Of a stretch of 10,467 nt of DNA, positions 1-7,467 are shown piece after piece. Origin of the DNA: Bacillota bacterium (GTDB lineage Bacteria; Bacillota; Clostridia; Christensenellales; Christensenellaceae); the NCBI GenBank assembly GCA_023393165.1, contig JAEWMJ010000050.1:1-10467 (forward strand), read 5' to 3'. The position numbers and the translations under genes are program-made. The notes beneath the pieces were generated by a model, which worked only from the letters and a program-made list of their open reading frames with translations, was not told where the DNA came from and ran no database searches. How positions within the stretch are numbered: the first letter of the stretch is position 1; each line of letters starts with the position of its first letter.

Positions 1-43
1 ACATATTATCAGAGAAATGTCAAGTGTTTTTATATATATTTTT

Positions 44-83
44 AAATAAAAAAACAGGGGCATATTTTCATATACTCCTGTTT
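44..83 (-). terminator. Intrinsic terminator ending the GcvP-like/NAD kinase-like operon
   Basis: Read on the minus strand, a 14-bp stem (arms 70-83 and 52-65) closes a 4-nt GAAA loop. It has one mismatch and one G-T wobble. A T-rich tract (TTTTTTTATTT, 44-54, partly within the stem base) follows at once. This is the classical rho-independent layout. It lies about 130 bp beyond the stop codon of the kinase-like gene and is the natural end of the second operon. Confidence 0.85.
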
Positions 84-214
84 GTGATTCTTAATTTTTA
101 AATTGTCTTAACTAAATGACATTACGCCTAGCCGGCTATCCATAACAAGTTTTCATTAATTACTGTTTTAGAATGACCGCCAAAGGGGCGGCTGCCTTTC
201 AAATAGTCCTCGAT

Positions 215-1333
215 TCAACAAATCATTTTAAACATCACATGGTCCTCGTATCCGGTCACAACTTTATAGTAGCCGCAGATCGCCGCGTTCACCTCTTCAT
301 CCCCGGTATCCGCATACAGGCTTTGGCCGAAAAGCGACAACATTTTTTCCTTTGTTGCGACAATTGTTATATTGTCCCGTCCCACGCGCCGGATCACCCG
401 CGCGCTGATCTGCTGGTTTCCTCTGCCGAATACATATCCCTGCCCGCCAATAACAGTAACAATGATTCGTGCCTTAGGATATTGATCCAGAGCGTCCAGG
501 AGCGTTTTCTCAGTCGCGTCGTTCGCTATCACCCGTCGGTTATATACAAGGTCAACACCCAAAAGCGTATTTTTTAGTCCCAGCTTATCCATTATCGCCC
601 GCGTGGTTGACCCGGGTCCTACAATATATAGGGTGTCCTTCTCCATTATATCCGCCACAAATCCTGCCATCATCTCAGCAGCGGCCGATTCGCTTACACC
701 CCGTCCGCTTTTCATATTCTGTACAAAACTGCGCTCGTTCGGGACTTTAAGATATCCGTAAAGCCTGGCCTGCACCCGGTCCTGCCGGAACAATTCTTCG
801 TCGATATCTATGACCTCAGCCTCGCGGAAATCCGTGATGCCGCCCAGAACAAGCTTTTTTACCAGTTCTCCGGCGCGCCGGGGATTGAGCGCATATACCG
901 CGGAATGGATCTTGCATCCTGCGGGAATGCCCAGTACCGGAACGCTGCCCCCCACGGCGTCGAGTATGTTTCTTGCCGTGCCGTCTCCGCCTGCAAAAAG
1001 AATAATTTCTGCTCCTGCCCGGAGGATCTCCCTTGCAGCGGTTACCGTATCCTCCGGTTTGGTATGTCCTTCCCGGATCCGTCCCAGTACGGCAGTTTGA
1101 AAACCGCACTCATTTGCAATATTTCCACCCATATCAGACGGATAAGTAAGAATCTCCAAACCGTCTTTTACCGGTTTGAGCTGTTCCAGCGCTATCTTCG
1201 CCTTGTTGTTGCTTTCGGGCTGTGCTCCCAGGCACATCGCCTTTTTCTGGGTTTCCTCTCCGTCGCTGCCCTTAAGGCCTACTTTTCCGCCGATTCCGGC
1301 GACCGGGTTGACTATCAGTCCAATTTTATGCAT
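215..1333 (-). CDS. ATP-NAD kinase family protein, AcoX-like (COG3199 type)
   Basis: This 372-residue protein belongs to the NAD kinase/diacylglycerol kinase-like fold. The N-terminus has the IGLIVNPVAGIGGKVGLKG segment (residues 4-22). The nucleotide-binding GGDGTARN motif is at 115-122, followed by GIPAGCKIHSAVYALNP, the segment typical of the AcoX/COG3199 branch rather than of housekeeping NadK. A second glycine-rich segment, VGPGSTTRAIMDKLG, lies in the middle. No signal peptide or membrane segment is visible, so it should be cytoplasmic. GGGAG about 6 nt before the ATG supports the start. It is the last gene of the operon with the divergent GcvPA/GcvPB-like pair, 72 bp downstream of the large subunit. 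Members of this branch are known beside lipoate-dependent acetoin dehydrogenase genes, but their reaction is poorly defined. NAD phosphorylation is therefore a family-level guess. Confidence 0.85.
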   Translation of the reverse strand: MHKIGLIVNPVAGIGGKVGLKGSDGEETQKKAMCLGAQPESNNKAKIALEQLKPVKDGLEILTYPSDMGGNIANECGFQTAVLGRIREGHTKPEDTVTAAREILRAGAEIILFAGGDGTARNILDAVGGSVPVLGIPAGCKIHSAVYALNPRRAGELVKKLVLGGITDFREAEVIDIDEELFRQDRVQARLYGYLKVPNERSFVQNMKSGRGVSESAAAEMMAGFVADIMEKDTLYIVGPGSTTRAIMDKLGLKNTLLGVDLVYNRRVIANDATEKTLLDALDQYPKARIIVTVIGGQGYVFGRGNQQISARVIRRVGRDNITIVATKEKMLSLFGQSLYADTGDEEVNAAICGYYKVVTGYEDHVMFKMIC

Positions 1334-1357
1334 ATAATTCTCCCATGATAAAATGAT

Positions 1358-1388
1358 GCCATTGCCCCGGAATCACCGGAGCAATGGC
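1358..1388 (-). repeat. Intercistronic hairpin between the GcvPB-like and kinase-like genes
   Basis: Two 13-nt arms (1376-1388 and 1358-1370) pair fully except for one T-G wobble and enclose a 5-nt loop. After the stem the minus strand reads ATCATTTTATC, which is too poor in T for a strong terminator. It sits in the 72-bp gap, about 20 nt before the ribosome binding site of the kinase-like gene. Partial attenuation or mRNA stabilisation would fit. The function is inferred. Confidence 0.6.
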
Positions 1389-1405
1389 AAATTTGATAAT
1401 AATTT

Positions 1406-2968
1406 TTATTTATTGCCGTGTTTGCGCAGGTAGGCTCTCCAGGTCAACGCCCACTTGTTTTCGTCGTCAAATTCTTCTTCCTTAATTCGTTTATGGATAA
1501 CGGAATTATAAGGTGCGTTTTTCACGAATTCGGGATCCTTATACGCCTCTTCCGCCACCCTACGCACGACCTCGCAGTATTCTTCGATGTCTTCCTTGCT
1601 GTATGTTTCGCAGGGTTCCAGGGTCATGGGTTCCGGAATCACCCAGGGATGGTGGCTGGACCAGAACCATGGGATACCGAAGTCGAGCATGCGGCGGTTC
1701 ATATCCTCGCTGCCCACATCCACATCTTCCTTTATTTTCTGGAAGCTGTATCGTATCTGCTCCTGGCGGACGATGCCGTTGCCCTGGTACGCGCTGCTCA
1801 CTCCGGGGATGCTTTCCATGATCTTCTGCATATAGTTGTTGTTGATGACCGAAACATCCGCACATTCCCGCAGCCATTTTGGGCCCATCATGGAAGTCCA
1901 GGCATAGGCGCGCAGGATAACGCCCGCGGAGCCCATGTAATCCCTCACCTTGCCTATTGTTTTGGGCTTGTTGTAGTCCAGGTAGTATTTTTCTCCATCA
2001 AACGCGGCAACCGGAACGGGCATGAATTGGCCCAGTTCGTCCGTACAGCAGAAAGCGCCGGTAGCCGGGCCCGAGCAGCCGTGCGGTGTGCCGAACGTTT
2101 TGTGCACGTTGAAATGGCACATGTCGAATCCGGCTTCCCTCGCCCTGGCTACGCCCAGAAACGCATTGGCGTTTGCCTGGTCGTAGAAACACAGCGCGCC
2201 CACGTCATGCAGGATCTTTGTGATCTCCGCGGCGTACGGATTGTAAATACCAACGTCTTCAGGGTTGGTCATGAATATGGCGGCGGTTCTTTTGGATGCC
2301 GCGGCGCGTATGGCTTCCAGATCCGGTATTCCGTTTTCATCCGGCCAGATTGTGACGATCTTATAGCCTGCCGTCGCAGGCGTGGCCGCGTCGCAGGGAT
2401 GCGAAAAAATCGTTGTAATGACTTCGTCCCTTTGTTCAGCTTCCCCCCTGGACGCATGATACGCGCGTACGACCGAAGCCGCAGTGTAAACGGCATGGTT
2501 GCCGCCGCCCGGCTGCAAGGTGACATGGTCCATCCCCGAAACTTCCTTGCATACGTTCTGGAATTTATAATAGATCTCCAGAATCCCCTGCACGGTATCC
2601 GGGTCCTGGTCAGGATGCAGTTCCGCAAATCCGGGGCTGCCGCATAACGCTTCGTTGATGCGGGGGTTGTACTTCATTGTACAAGTGCCTTCGCTGATAT
2701 CGTTGGAAATATTGGAACCCATCGTTTCCTGGGACAAATGTATCCAGTGCTGCAGCACATGTTTTTGAGATACTTCAGGAAGCTCGGGAACAGATTTTCT
2801 CCTGATGCCGGCAGGCAGTTTGGACGCGACGTCGCCCACCTGCGATATGATCCCGTCGTCCACTTCGGGCGGAATGATTCCGCGTACGCCCGGTGTGGAC
2901 ATTTCATATATGATAGGTTCATCCCAGCTTGCCTGATGGAAATTTGACCTTACTTTCATTTTTGCCAT
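1406..2968 (-). CDS. Divergent glycine dehydrogenase large-subunit-like protein (GcvPB paralogue)
   Basis: This 520-residue protein is a fold-type I PLP enzyme related to the C-terminal half of glycine cleavage P-protein. Family marks in order are GTCTMKYNPRINE (94-106), HPDQDPDTVQGILE (118-131), VTLQPGGGNH (149-158), FYDQANANAFLGV (261-273) and FNVHKTFGTPHGCSGP (286-301). Lys290 is the expected PLP Schiff-base lysine. Compared with the canonical GcvPB in this window (4674-6131), SAHGTNPASA is replaced by SHPCDAATPATA (189-200), the YDGANAN motif reads YDQANAN, and the glycine run after the lysine is lost. It is about 35 residues longer, with an extended N-terminus and a charged C-terminal tail. 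AAGGTG lies 7 nt before the ATG, and the gene starts 25 bp after the small subunit. It is commonly annotated as glycine dehydrogenase subunit 2. The substrate is uncertain. Confidence 0.9.
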   Translation of the reverse strand: MAKMKVRSNFHQASWDEPIIYEMSTPGVRGIIPPEVDDGIISQVGDVASKLPAGIRRKSVPELPEVSQKHVLQHWIHLSQETMGSNISNDISEGTCTMKYNPRINEALCGSPGFAELHPDQDPDTVQGILEIYYKFQNVCKEVSGMDHVTLQPGGGNHAVYTAASVVRAYHASRGEAEQRDEVITTIFSHPCDAATPATAGYKIVTIWPDENGIPDLEAIRAAASKRTAAIFMTNPEDVGIYNPYAAEITKILHDVGALCFYDQANANAFLGVARAREAGFDMCHFNVHKTFGTPHGCSGPATGAFCCTDELGQFMPVPVAAFDGEKYYLDYNKPKTIGKVRDYMGSAGVILRAYAWTSMMGPKWLRECADVSVINNNYMQKIMESIPGVSSAYQGNGIVRQEQIRYSFQKIKEDVDVGSEDMNRRMLDFGIPWFWSSHHPWVIPEPMTLEPCETYSKEDIEEYCEVVRRVAEEAYKDPEFVKNAPYNSVIHKRIKEEEFDDENKWALTWRAYLRKHGNK

Positions 2969-2993
2969 TTGTTTTCACCTTCCATCCTTTCAA

Positions 2994-4379
2994 TTACTTG
3001 CAAATCTTTTTCAAAGCCGAAACCAGCTTGTCGATGTCTTCTTTTTCGTGCACTTCGGTCACGCTGTAAAGCGCGCTTTCGCCGACCGGAAATTCTTTGG
3101 ATACGTCCTTTCCGCCGATGATCCCTTCCGAAAGAAGCGCCTTGTTGATTTCCGCGACCTGTTTGCCCGTACCGTCGAAACTGACAAGGAAATCGCAGTA
3201 GGATATCCCCTCAAACGGAATCTTTACGCCGGGTATCTTTTTTAATTCCTCTTTGGCGTAAGCTACCCTTTGCAGTATGCCTTCGGCCATCTCGGCAAAG
3301 CCCTGCGGCCCCATCAGCGCCATATACACCCCTGCGACTATGCCGTGCAGCGCGGCGTTTGTGCCGATAAAATCCTTGCCTTTTTCGCGTGAAGCGTAGG
3401 ACGTTCTTTCATAAAACACCTCGCCGAAGCCGTATTCGCCTTCCCTGGATGTTTCGCAGATGCCGAACAGCAACGAGGGATATTCGCCCACAAATTCTTT
3501 TTTATCGTGCGTGCAAATAAAACCCGCAAGACCGCCACCGTAGCTCATATGCAGCCCCATTGGCTGCAGATCGCCCACCGCGTAATCCGCGCCGTAATTT
3601 CCCGGCGCTTCCAGCACGCCCAGAGACGTGGGATCAACTCCCACAATGACCAGCGCTCCGGCTTCTTTGGCCAGTTTGCAGATTTCCGCGGCTCCCGTTT
3701 CGATTGTGCCCAGGTAAGAAGGGTTTTCAAAATAGACCACAGCCGTTTTATCCGAGAGTTTAGACTTCAGGTCGGCAATATCCAGTAGGCCGTCTTTTCC
3801 GAATCCGATTTCTTTGACCGCAATATCCGGTTTGCAGTAATTTTTTACGACGGATTTCCTGCCGGAGCCCATGTTTGCGGATAAAAGGACCTCTTTTTTC
3901 CCGCTTGTGCGGCTTGCCATGCGGCAGGCGATGGCGATCGCGTTCGCCCAGTCGTACGTGGGGGTGTTGCACGCTTCGAATCCGGTTAATTCGCCCAACA
4001 TGGAGCTGGTCTCAAACAGCGCCTGAAATTTGCCATGGTCCGAATAAGCTTCTCCCACATAAGCGGTCAGGAATTCGTCCCTGCCGATGATTGTATCGCA
4101 TACCGCCGGCACATGGTGCTGCCAGGTTCCCCCGCCAAGGAAACAAAGATTGTCTTTGCAGTTTTTGTTTTTCCCGAGCAGTTTCTCCACATGTTTTTGC
4201 AGCTTGTACTCGGACATGATCGGCTCCGGAATGTTAAGGGTCCCTTTGTACCGGAGAGATTCGGGTATCTCTTTATAGATATCTTCCGAACTCTTCATTC
4301 CCAAAAAATCCAGCATCTCTTTTTTGACGCGCGGCTCGGAATTAGGAATATACGGATGTACGGTGTGTTTTTCAGCCAT
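2994..4379 (-). CDS. Divergent glycine dehydrogenase small-subunit-like protein (GcvPA paralogue)
   Basis: This is a 461-residue relative of the N-terminal half of P-protein. I place the start at the ATG at 4377-4379, beginning MAEKHTVHPY, because AGGAGGAG lies 9 nt upstream. A longer reading from a TTG at 4401-4403 would put that site inside the gene. Shared family segments are LCFLGGGTWQHHVPAV (78-93), TYDWANAIAIA (141-151), GVDPTSLGVLEAPG (247-260) and SYGGGLAGF (279-287). The canonical YTPYQPEISQG loop of the neighbour is replaced by YVGEAYSDHG (107-116). The canonical TREQHIRREKATSN region reads ERTSYASREKGKDF (324-337). By eye the gene is less G+C-rich than the canonical operon. It should form a complex with the large subunit that follows. 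Whether the complex uses glycine is open. Confidence 0.9.
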   Translation of the reverse strand: MAEKHTVHPYIPNSEPRVKKEMLDFLGMKSSEDIYKEIPESLRYKGTLNIPEPIMSEYKLQKHVEKLLGKNKNCKDNLCFLGGGTWQHHVPAVCDTIIGRDEFLTAYVGEAYSDHGKFQALFETSSMLGELTGFEACNTPTYDWANAIAIACRMASRTSGKKEVLLSANMGSGRKSVVKNYCKPDIAVKEIGFGKDGLLDIADLKSKLSDKTAVVYFENPSYLGTIETGAAEICKLAKEAGALVIVGVDPTSLGVLEAPGNYGADYAVGDLQPMGLHMSYGGGLAGFICTHDKKEFVGEYPSLLFGICETSREGEYGFGEVFYERTSYASREKGKDFIGTNAALHGIVAGVYMALMGPQGFAEMAEGILQRVAYAKEELKKIPGVKIPFEGISYCDFLVSFDGTGKQVAEINKALLSEGIIGGKDVSKEFPVGESALYSVTEVHEKEDIDKLVSALKKICK

Positions 4380-4414
4380 TTTAAATCGCTCCTCCTGTTT
4401 CAAAAATATTTTCT

Positions 4415-4442
4415 AAAATAGCATAAATAAAATAACAGCCAA
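4415..4442 (-). promoter_or_regulatory. Candidate sigma-A promoter of the second GcvP-like operon
   Basis: On the minus strand, TTGGCT (4437-4442) and TATTTT (4415-4420) are separated by 16 bp. TGC directly precedes the -10 hexamer, giving an extended -10. Transcription would start near 4408, leaving a leader of about 30 nt that carries the strong AGGAGGAG site. The AT-rich background makes chance matches likely, so this is a moderate call. Confidence 0.45.
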
Positions 4443-4517
4443 AAGAAAATTTGCATCTTCGCAGCTTTCGTTCGAACCGTTTATTTTTTCAAAATCCTCT
4501 CGCAGATAAAAAAATAA

Positions 4518-4604
4518 AAACAATATATTAATAGACAAATTTAGACTTTAAGAAAAATACATTTACGAATATTTATATTTTTTTGTCTTTTTAATATATT
4601 GTTT
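4518..4604 (-). terminator. Long AT-rich inverted repeat, possible terminator after gcvPB
   Basis: The arms at 4582-4604 and 4518-4539 (about 22 nt) match as inverted copies apart from one extra base and a mismatch. They are separated by 42 nt. On the minus strand the second arm runs straight into TTATTTTTTTATC, so it could act as a weak AT-rich intrinsic terminator about 70 bp beyond gcvPB. The stem has almost no G-C pairs, which argues against efficiency. The rest of the 294-bp gap (4380-4673) is AT-rich with no gene apart from the candidate promoter. Confidence 0.4.
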
Positions 4605-4673
4605 ATATAATTCTATTTTTATTTTCGAATTCCTTTATTTTTTTAAAAAATTATAAGAAATCCATGGATTATT

Positions 4674-6131
4674 TCAGGGGGTATATTTCAATATGCAGTC
4701 CCTGGCCGCTTTTCCCTCGTCCAGACGCCCGACCACAGTAGTCATGGGCGCGTTGTGGATAGACTCCGGGTTGTCTTCCGCTTCCTTAGCGATCTCGATC
4801 ATAGCTGCGATAAACGCGTCCAGCGTATCCTTGCTCTCGGTCTCGGTGGGCTCTATCATCAGCGCTTCCTTTACGATGAGCGGGAAATAGATTGTGGGCG
4901 GATGGTATCCGTAGTCGAGAAGCCTTTTTGCAATGTCCAGGGTGGCGACGCCCGATTCCTTTTGCCTTGCGCCCGAAAATACGACCTCGTGCATGCAGTC
5001 CGTATCATACGGAAGGTCGTAGTACGGTTTTAATTTCTTCATGATATAATTGGCGTTTAAAACCGCGTTCTGCGCGACCTGTTTGAGGCCGTCCGCGCCC
5101 ATTGTCCTAAGGTAGGTATAAGCGCGCACGACAACCCCGAAATTCCCGTAGAAGGATTTTACGCTGCCGATGGACAGCGGCCTGTCGTAATCCAGGACAT
5201 ACGCGCTGCCCTTCTTTTCCACCACCGGTACCGGCAGGAACGGAACCAGGTCTTTTTTGACCCCCACGGGCCCGGACCCCGGTCCGCCGCCGCCGTGCGG
5301 CGTGCTGAAAGTTTTATGCAGATTGAGATGCACCACGTCGAATCCCATATCGCCCGGCCTGGACACGCCCAGGATGGCGTTTGCGTTGGCCCCGTCGTAA
5401 TACAGGAGTCCGCCCGCGTTGTGCACCATATCCGCGATTTTTTTGATGTTCGCGTCGAAAAGGCCCAGCGTGTTGGGGTTTGTGAGCATCAGACCCGCGG
5501 TGTCCCCGCCCAGAATGGCCGCAAGCGCCTCAATATCCACCATCCCCCCGGCGTCGGATCTCACGTTTACGACATCGAAACCGGCGACCGCCGCCGAAGC
5601 GGGGTTGGTCCCGTGCGCCGAATCGGGGATGATCATCTTTGTTCTTTTCTGGTCGCCCCTGCTGTCATGATAAGCCTTTATTATCATGAGCCCGGTCATT
5701 TCCCCGTGCGCGCCGGCTGCAGGCTGCAGGGTGACCCGCTCCATTCCCGTGATCTCGGAGAGCATCTCATCCGTTTCGTACATCAGCTGCAGGCAGCCCT
5801 GCACCGTATCCGGAGACTGGAGGGGATGCACGTTTGCAAACCCGGACAGCCTGGCCATGCTCTCGTTGACCTTTGGATTATATTTCATTGTACAGGAACC
5901 CAGCGGGTAAAAACCGGAATCCACGCCGTAATTCCTTTGGGAAAGCCGGGTGAAGTGCCGCACCAGATCCACTTCGCTGACTTCGGGCAGTTGGGCCGGG
6001 GTTTCCCTGAGCAAATTGGCGGGGATCATGTCCCCGACGTCCTTCTTTGGAACATCGCATTCCGGAAGGCTGACCGCCATCCTGCCCGGACGGCTGATTT
6101 CAAAAATCAACGCTTTTTCTTCTTTGTTCAT
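4674..6131 (-). CDS. gcvPB: Glycine dehydrogenase (decarboxylating) subunit 2, P-protein large subunit
   Basis: This 485-residue protein is the PLP-bearing half of the two-subunit P-protein. With GcvPA it decarboxylates glycine and passes the aminomethyl group to the lipoyl arm of H-protein. The canonical marks are all present: GSCTMKYNPKVNE (78-90), HPLQSPDTVQG (102-112), VTLQPAAGAHGE (133-144), IPDSAHGTNPASA (168-180), YYDGANANAILGV (244-256) and HLNLHKTFSTPHGGGGPGSG (268-287), with Lys273 as the Schiff-base lysine. Length fits the family. Its ATG overlaps the gcvPA stop as ATGA, and the upstream GGCGGCGGAAGC is only a modest ribosome binding site, which suggests translational coupling. It is the last gene of the gcvT-H-PA-PB operon. 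The closest alternative is a paralogue like the one at 1406-2968, but here the active-site motifs are intact. Confidence 0.97.
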   Translation of the reverse strand: MNKEEKALIFEISRPGRMAVSLPECDVPKKDVGDMIPANLLRETPAQLPEVSEVDLVRHFTRLSQRNYGVDSGFYPLGSCTMKYNPKVNESMARLSGFANVHPLQSPDTVQGCLQLMYETDEMLSEITGMERVTLQPAAGAHGEMTGLMIIKAYHDSRGDQKRTKMIIPDSAHGTNPASAAVAGFDVVNVRSDAGGMVDIEALAAILGGDTAGLMLTNPNTLGLFDANIKKIADMVHNAGGLLYYDGANANAILGVSRPGDMGFDVVHLNLHKTFSTPHGGGGPGSGPVGVKKDLVPFLPVPVVEKKGSAYVLDYDRPLSIGSVKSFYGNFGVVVRAYTYLRTMGADGLKQVAQNAVLNANYIMKKLKPYYDLPYDTDCMHEVVFSGARQKESGVATLDIAKRLLDYGYHPPTIYFPLIVKEALMIEPTETESKDTLDAFIAAMIEIAKEAEDNPESIHNAPMTTVVGRLDEGKAARDCILKYTP

Positions 6132-7465
6132 GCTTCCGCCGCCTTTCCCGCCAGAGCGTCAATTTCTTCTTTTGTACGTTTTTCCGTGACCGCGACCAGC
6201 CATACGTTTTGAAGTTCTGAATAACTTTGCCCGAGGTCGTAGCCGCCGATGATCCTGTTCCTGAGCAGGGACTGGTTGAGTTTGCCGATATCACCCTTAT
6301 ACGCGACCGCAAATTCCTTGAAAAAGGGAGCGCTCCAGGCCGGACTGAATTTTCCGGTTGCAAGAAGCGTTTCATATGCATACCGGGATTTCTGGATGCA
6401 CAGGTCCGCCGCCTGCCTGAGACCCTCTTTTCCCATGGCCGTCAGGTAGATGGTAGCTGCGAGGGCATTTAAAGCCTGGTTGGAGCAGATATTGGAGGTG
6501 GCTTTTTCCCTTCTGATGTGCTGCTCCCTGGTTTGCACGGTCAGCACAAAACCTCTTTTTCCATGAACGTCCACGGTTTGGCCTACGATCCTGCCCGGCA
6601 TTTTGCGCAGCAGCTTGCCCTTTGCAGCCATAAATCCAAGATACGGGCCGCCGAAGCTGAGCGGGCTGCCCATGGACTGCCCTTCCCCAACGGCTATATC
6701 CGCGCCCGCTTCTCCGGGCGTTTTCAAAAGGCTTAAGGAAATGGGGTCGCAGCTCACAACGAGGAGCGAACCCGCTTTGTGGGCGATTTTCTCCGCCGCC
6801 GACAGGTCCTCCACCGAACCGAAAAAGTTGGGGTTCTGAATGATCACGGCCGCAACGCCGCCGTTTAATTTGCCGTCAAGATCCCCTAAATCGGAAAGTC
6901 CGGTTTTGCAGCCGAATTCGGTCACTTTGACGCCCTCAAAGCGCGCGTATGTTCTGAGCACCGCCCTTCCCTGCGGATTCAGGCTCCGCGCGACCAGGAC
7001 CTCGCTTCTCCCCGTCTCCCTGCATGCAAGCATCATTGCCTCCGCAAGGGCCGAAGCGCCGTCGTACAGGGAAGCGTTGGACACGTCCATTCCCGTAAGC
7101 GAGCAGATCATGGACTGGTACTCAAATATGGCCTGGAGAGTCCCCTGGCTGATCTCGGGCTGGTAGGGCGTATAGGCGGTGTAGAACTCCTGGCGCAGCA
7201 GCATCTGGTCGATCACCGAAGGGATGAAATGATCGTATGCGCCCGCTCCCAAAAAACAGGCGTACTCTTCCGTATTCCCGTTTTTTCGGGCCAGGCTTTT
7301 CAGACGCGCGGTTACTTCCATCTCTGACATTCCGTCCGGAATGGAGAGCTTTTTGTGAAAGCGCACATCGTCCGGAATGGAGTCGAAAAGCTCCTCCAGG
7401 CTTGTTTTCCCGATCGCGGAGAGCATCTTAAGCTGTTCTTCGGGCGTATTTGAAAGGTATGGCAT
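6128..7465 (-). CDS. gcvPA: Glycine dehydrogenase (decarboxylating) subunit 1, P-protein small subunit
   Basis: This 445-residue protein is the N-terminal half of P-protein as a separate polypeptide, as in Bacillus, clostridia and Thermus. Family segments in order are YACFLGAGAYDHFIPSVID (68-86), the YTPYQPEISQGTLQ loop (98-111), SLYDGASALAEA (132-143), SCDPISLSLLKTPGEAGAD (238-256), SFGGPYLGF (270-278), GRIVGQTVD (291-299) and TREQHIRREKATSNICSNQ (312-330). The start codon lies 2 nt after the gcvH stop. Its ribosome binding site, GGAGGAA, falls inside the last codons of gcvH, so the start is well supported and coupled. It forms the active P-protein with GcvPB in the cytoplasm. Expression should follow the upstream glycine riboswitch. 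Confidence 0.97.
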   Translation of the reverse strand: MPYLSNTPEEQLKMLSAIGKTSLEELFDSIPDDVRFHKKLSIPDGMSEMEVTARLKSLARKNGNTEEYACFLGAGAYDHFIPSVIDQMLLRQEFYTAYTPYQPEISQGTLQAIFEYQSMICSLTGMDVSNASLYDGASALAEAMMLACRETGRSEVLVARSLNPQGRAVLRTYARFEGVKVTEFGCKTGLSDLGDLDGKLNGGVAAVIIQNPNFFGSVEDLSAAEKIAHKAGSLLVVSCDPISLSLLKTPGEAGADIAVGEGQSMGSPLSFGGPYLGFMAAKGKLLRKMPGRIVGQTVDVHGKRGFVLTVQTREQHIRREKATSNICSNQALNALAATIYLTAMGKEGLRQAADLCIQKSRYAYETLLATGKFSPAWSAPFFKEFAVAYKGDIGKLNQSLLRNRIIGGYDLGQSYSELQNVWLVAVTEKRTKEEIDALAGKAAEA

Positions 7466-7467
7466 AT

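Noticed and set aside
160..195. Small CCGCC/GGCGG hairpin just after the kinase-like gene as its terminator
   Set aside because: It is a short stem and the minus strand continues with TCATTCT rather than a T-tract. The hairpin at 52-83 is far better.
173..577. Plus-strand frame of 134 codons near the left edge
   Set aside because: Nearly all of it is antisense to the kinase-like gene. It has no convincing ribosome binding site or family signature.
1418..2647. 409-codon open frame on the plus strand
   Set aside because: It lies fully antisense to the GcvPB-like gene, whose conserved motifs are unmistakable. It is rich in His, Arg and Val with no recognisable domain or ribosome binding site, as expected of a shadow frame.
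4466..4480. GTTCGAAC palindrome upstream of the second operon as an operator
   Set aside because: Only 8 bp and without a second copy nearby. An isolated short palindrome is too weak to call.
4404..4673. Glycine riboswitch or T-box leader for the second operon
   Set aside because: No aptamer-like core (GGAGAG, GGCACC, CTCTCAGG-type words) and no T-box sequence are present. The leader after the candidate promoter is only about 30 nt.
5295..6212. 305-codon open frame on the plus strand
   Set aside because: It is antisense to gcvPB and the end of gcvPA. No motif, no proper start context and a composition typical of reverse-complement codon bias.
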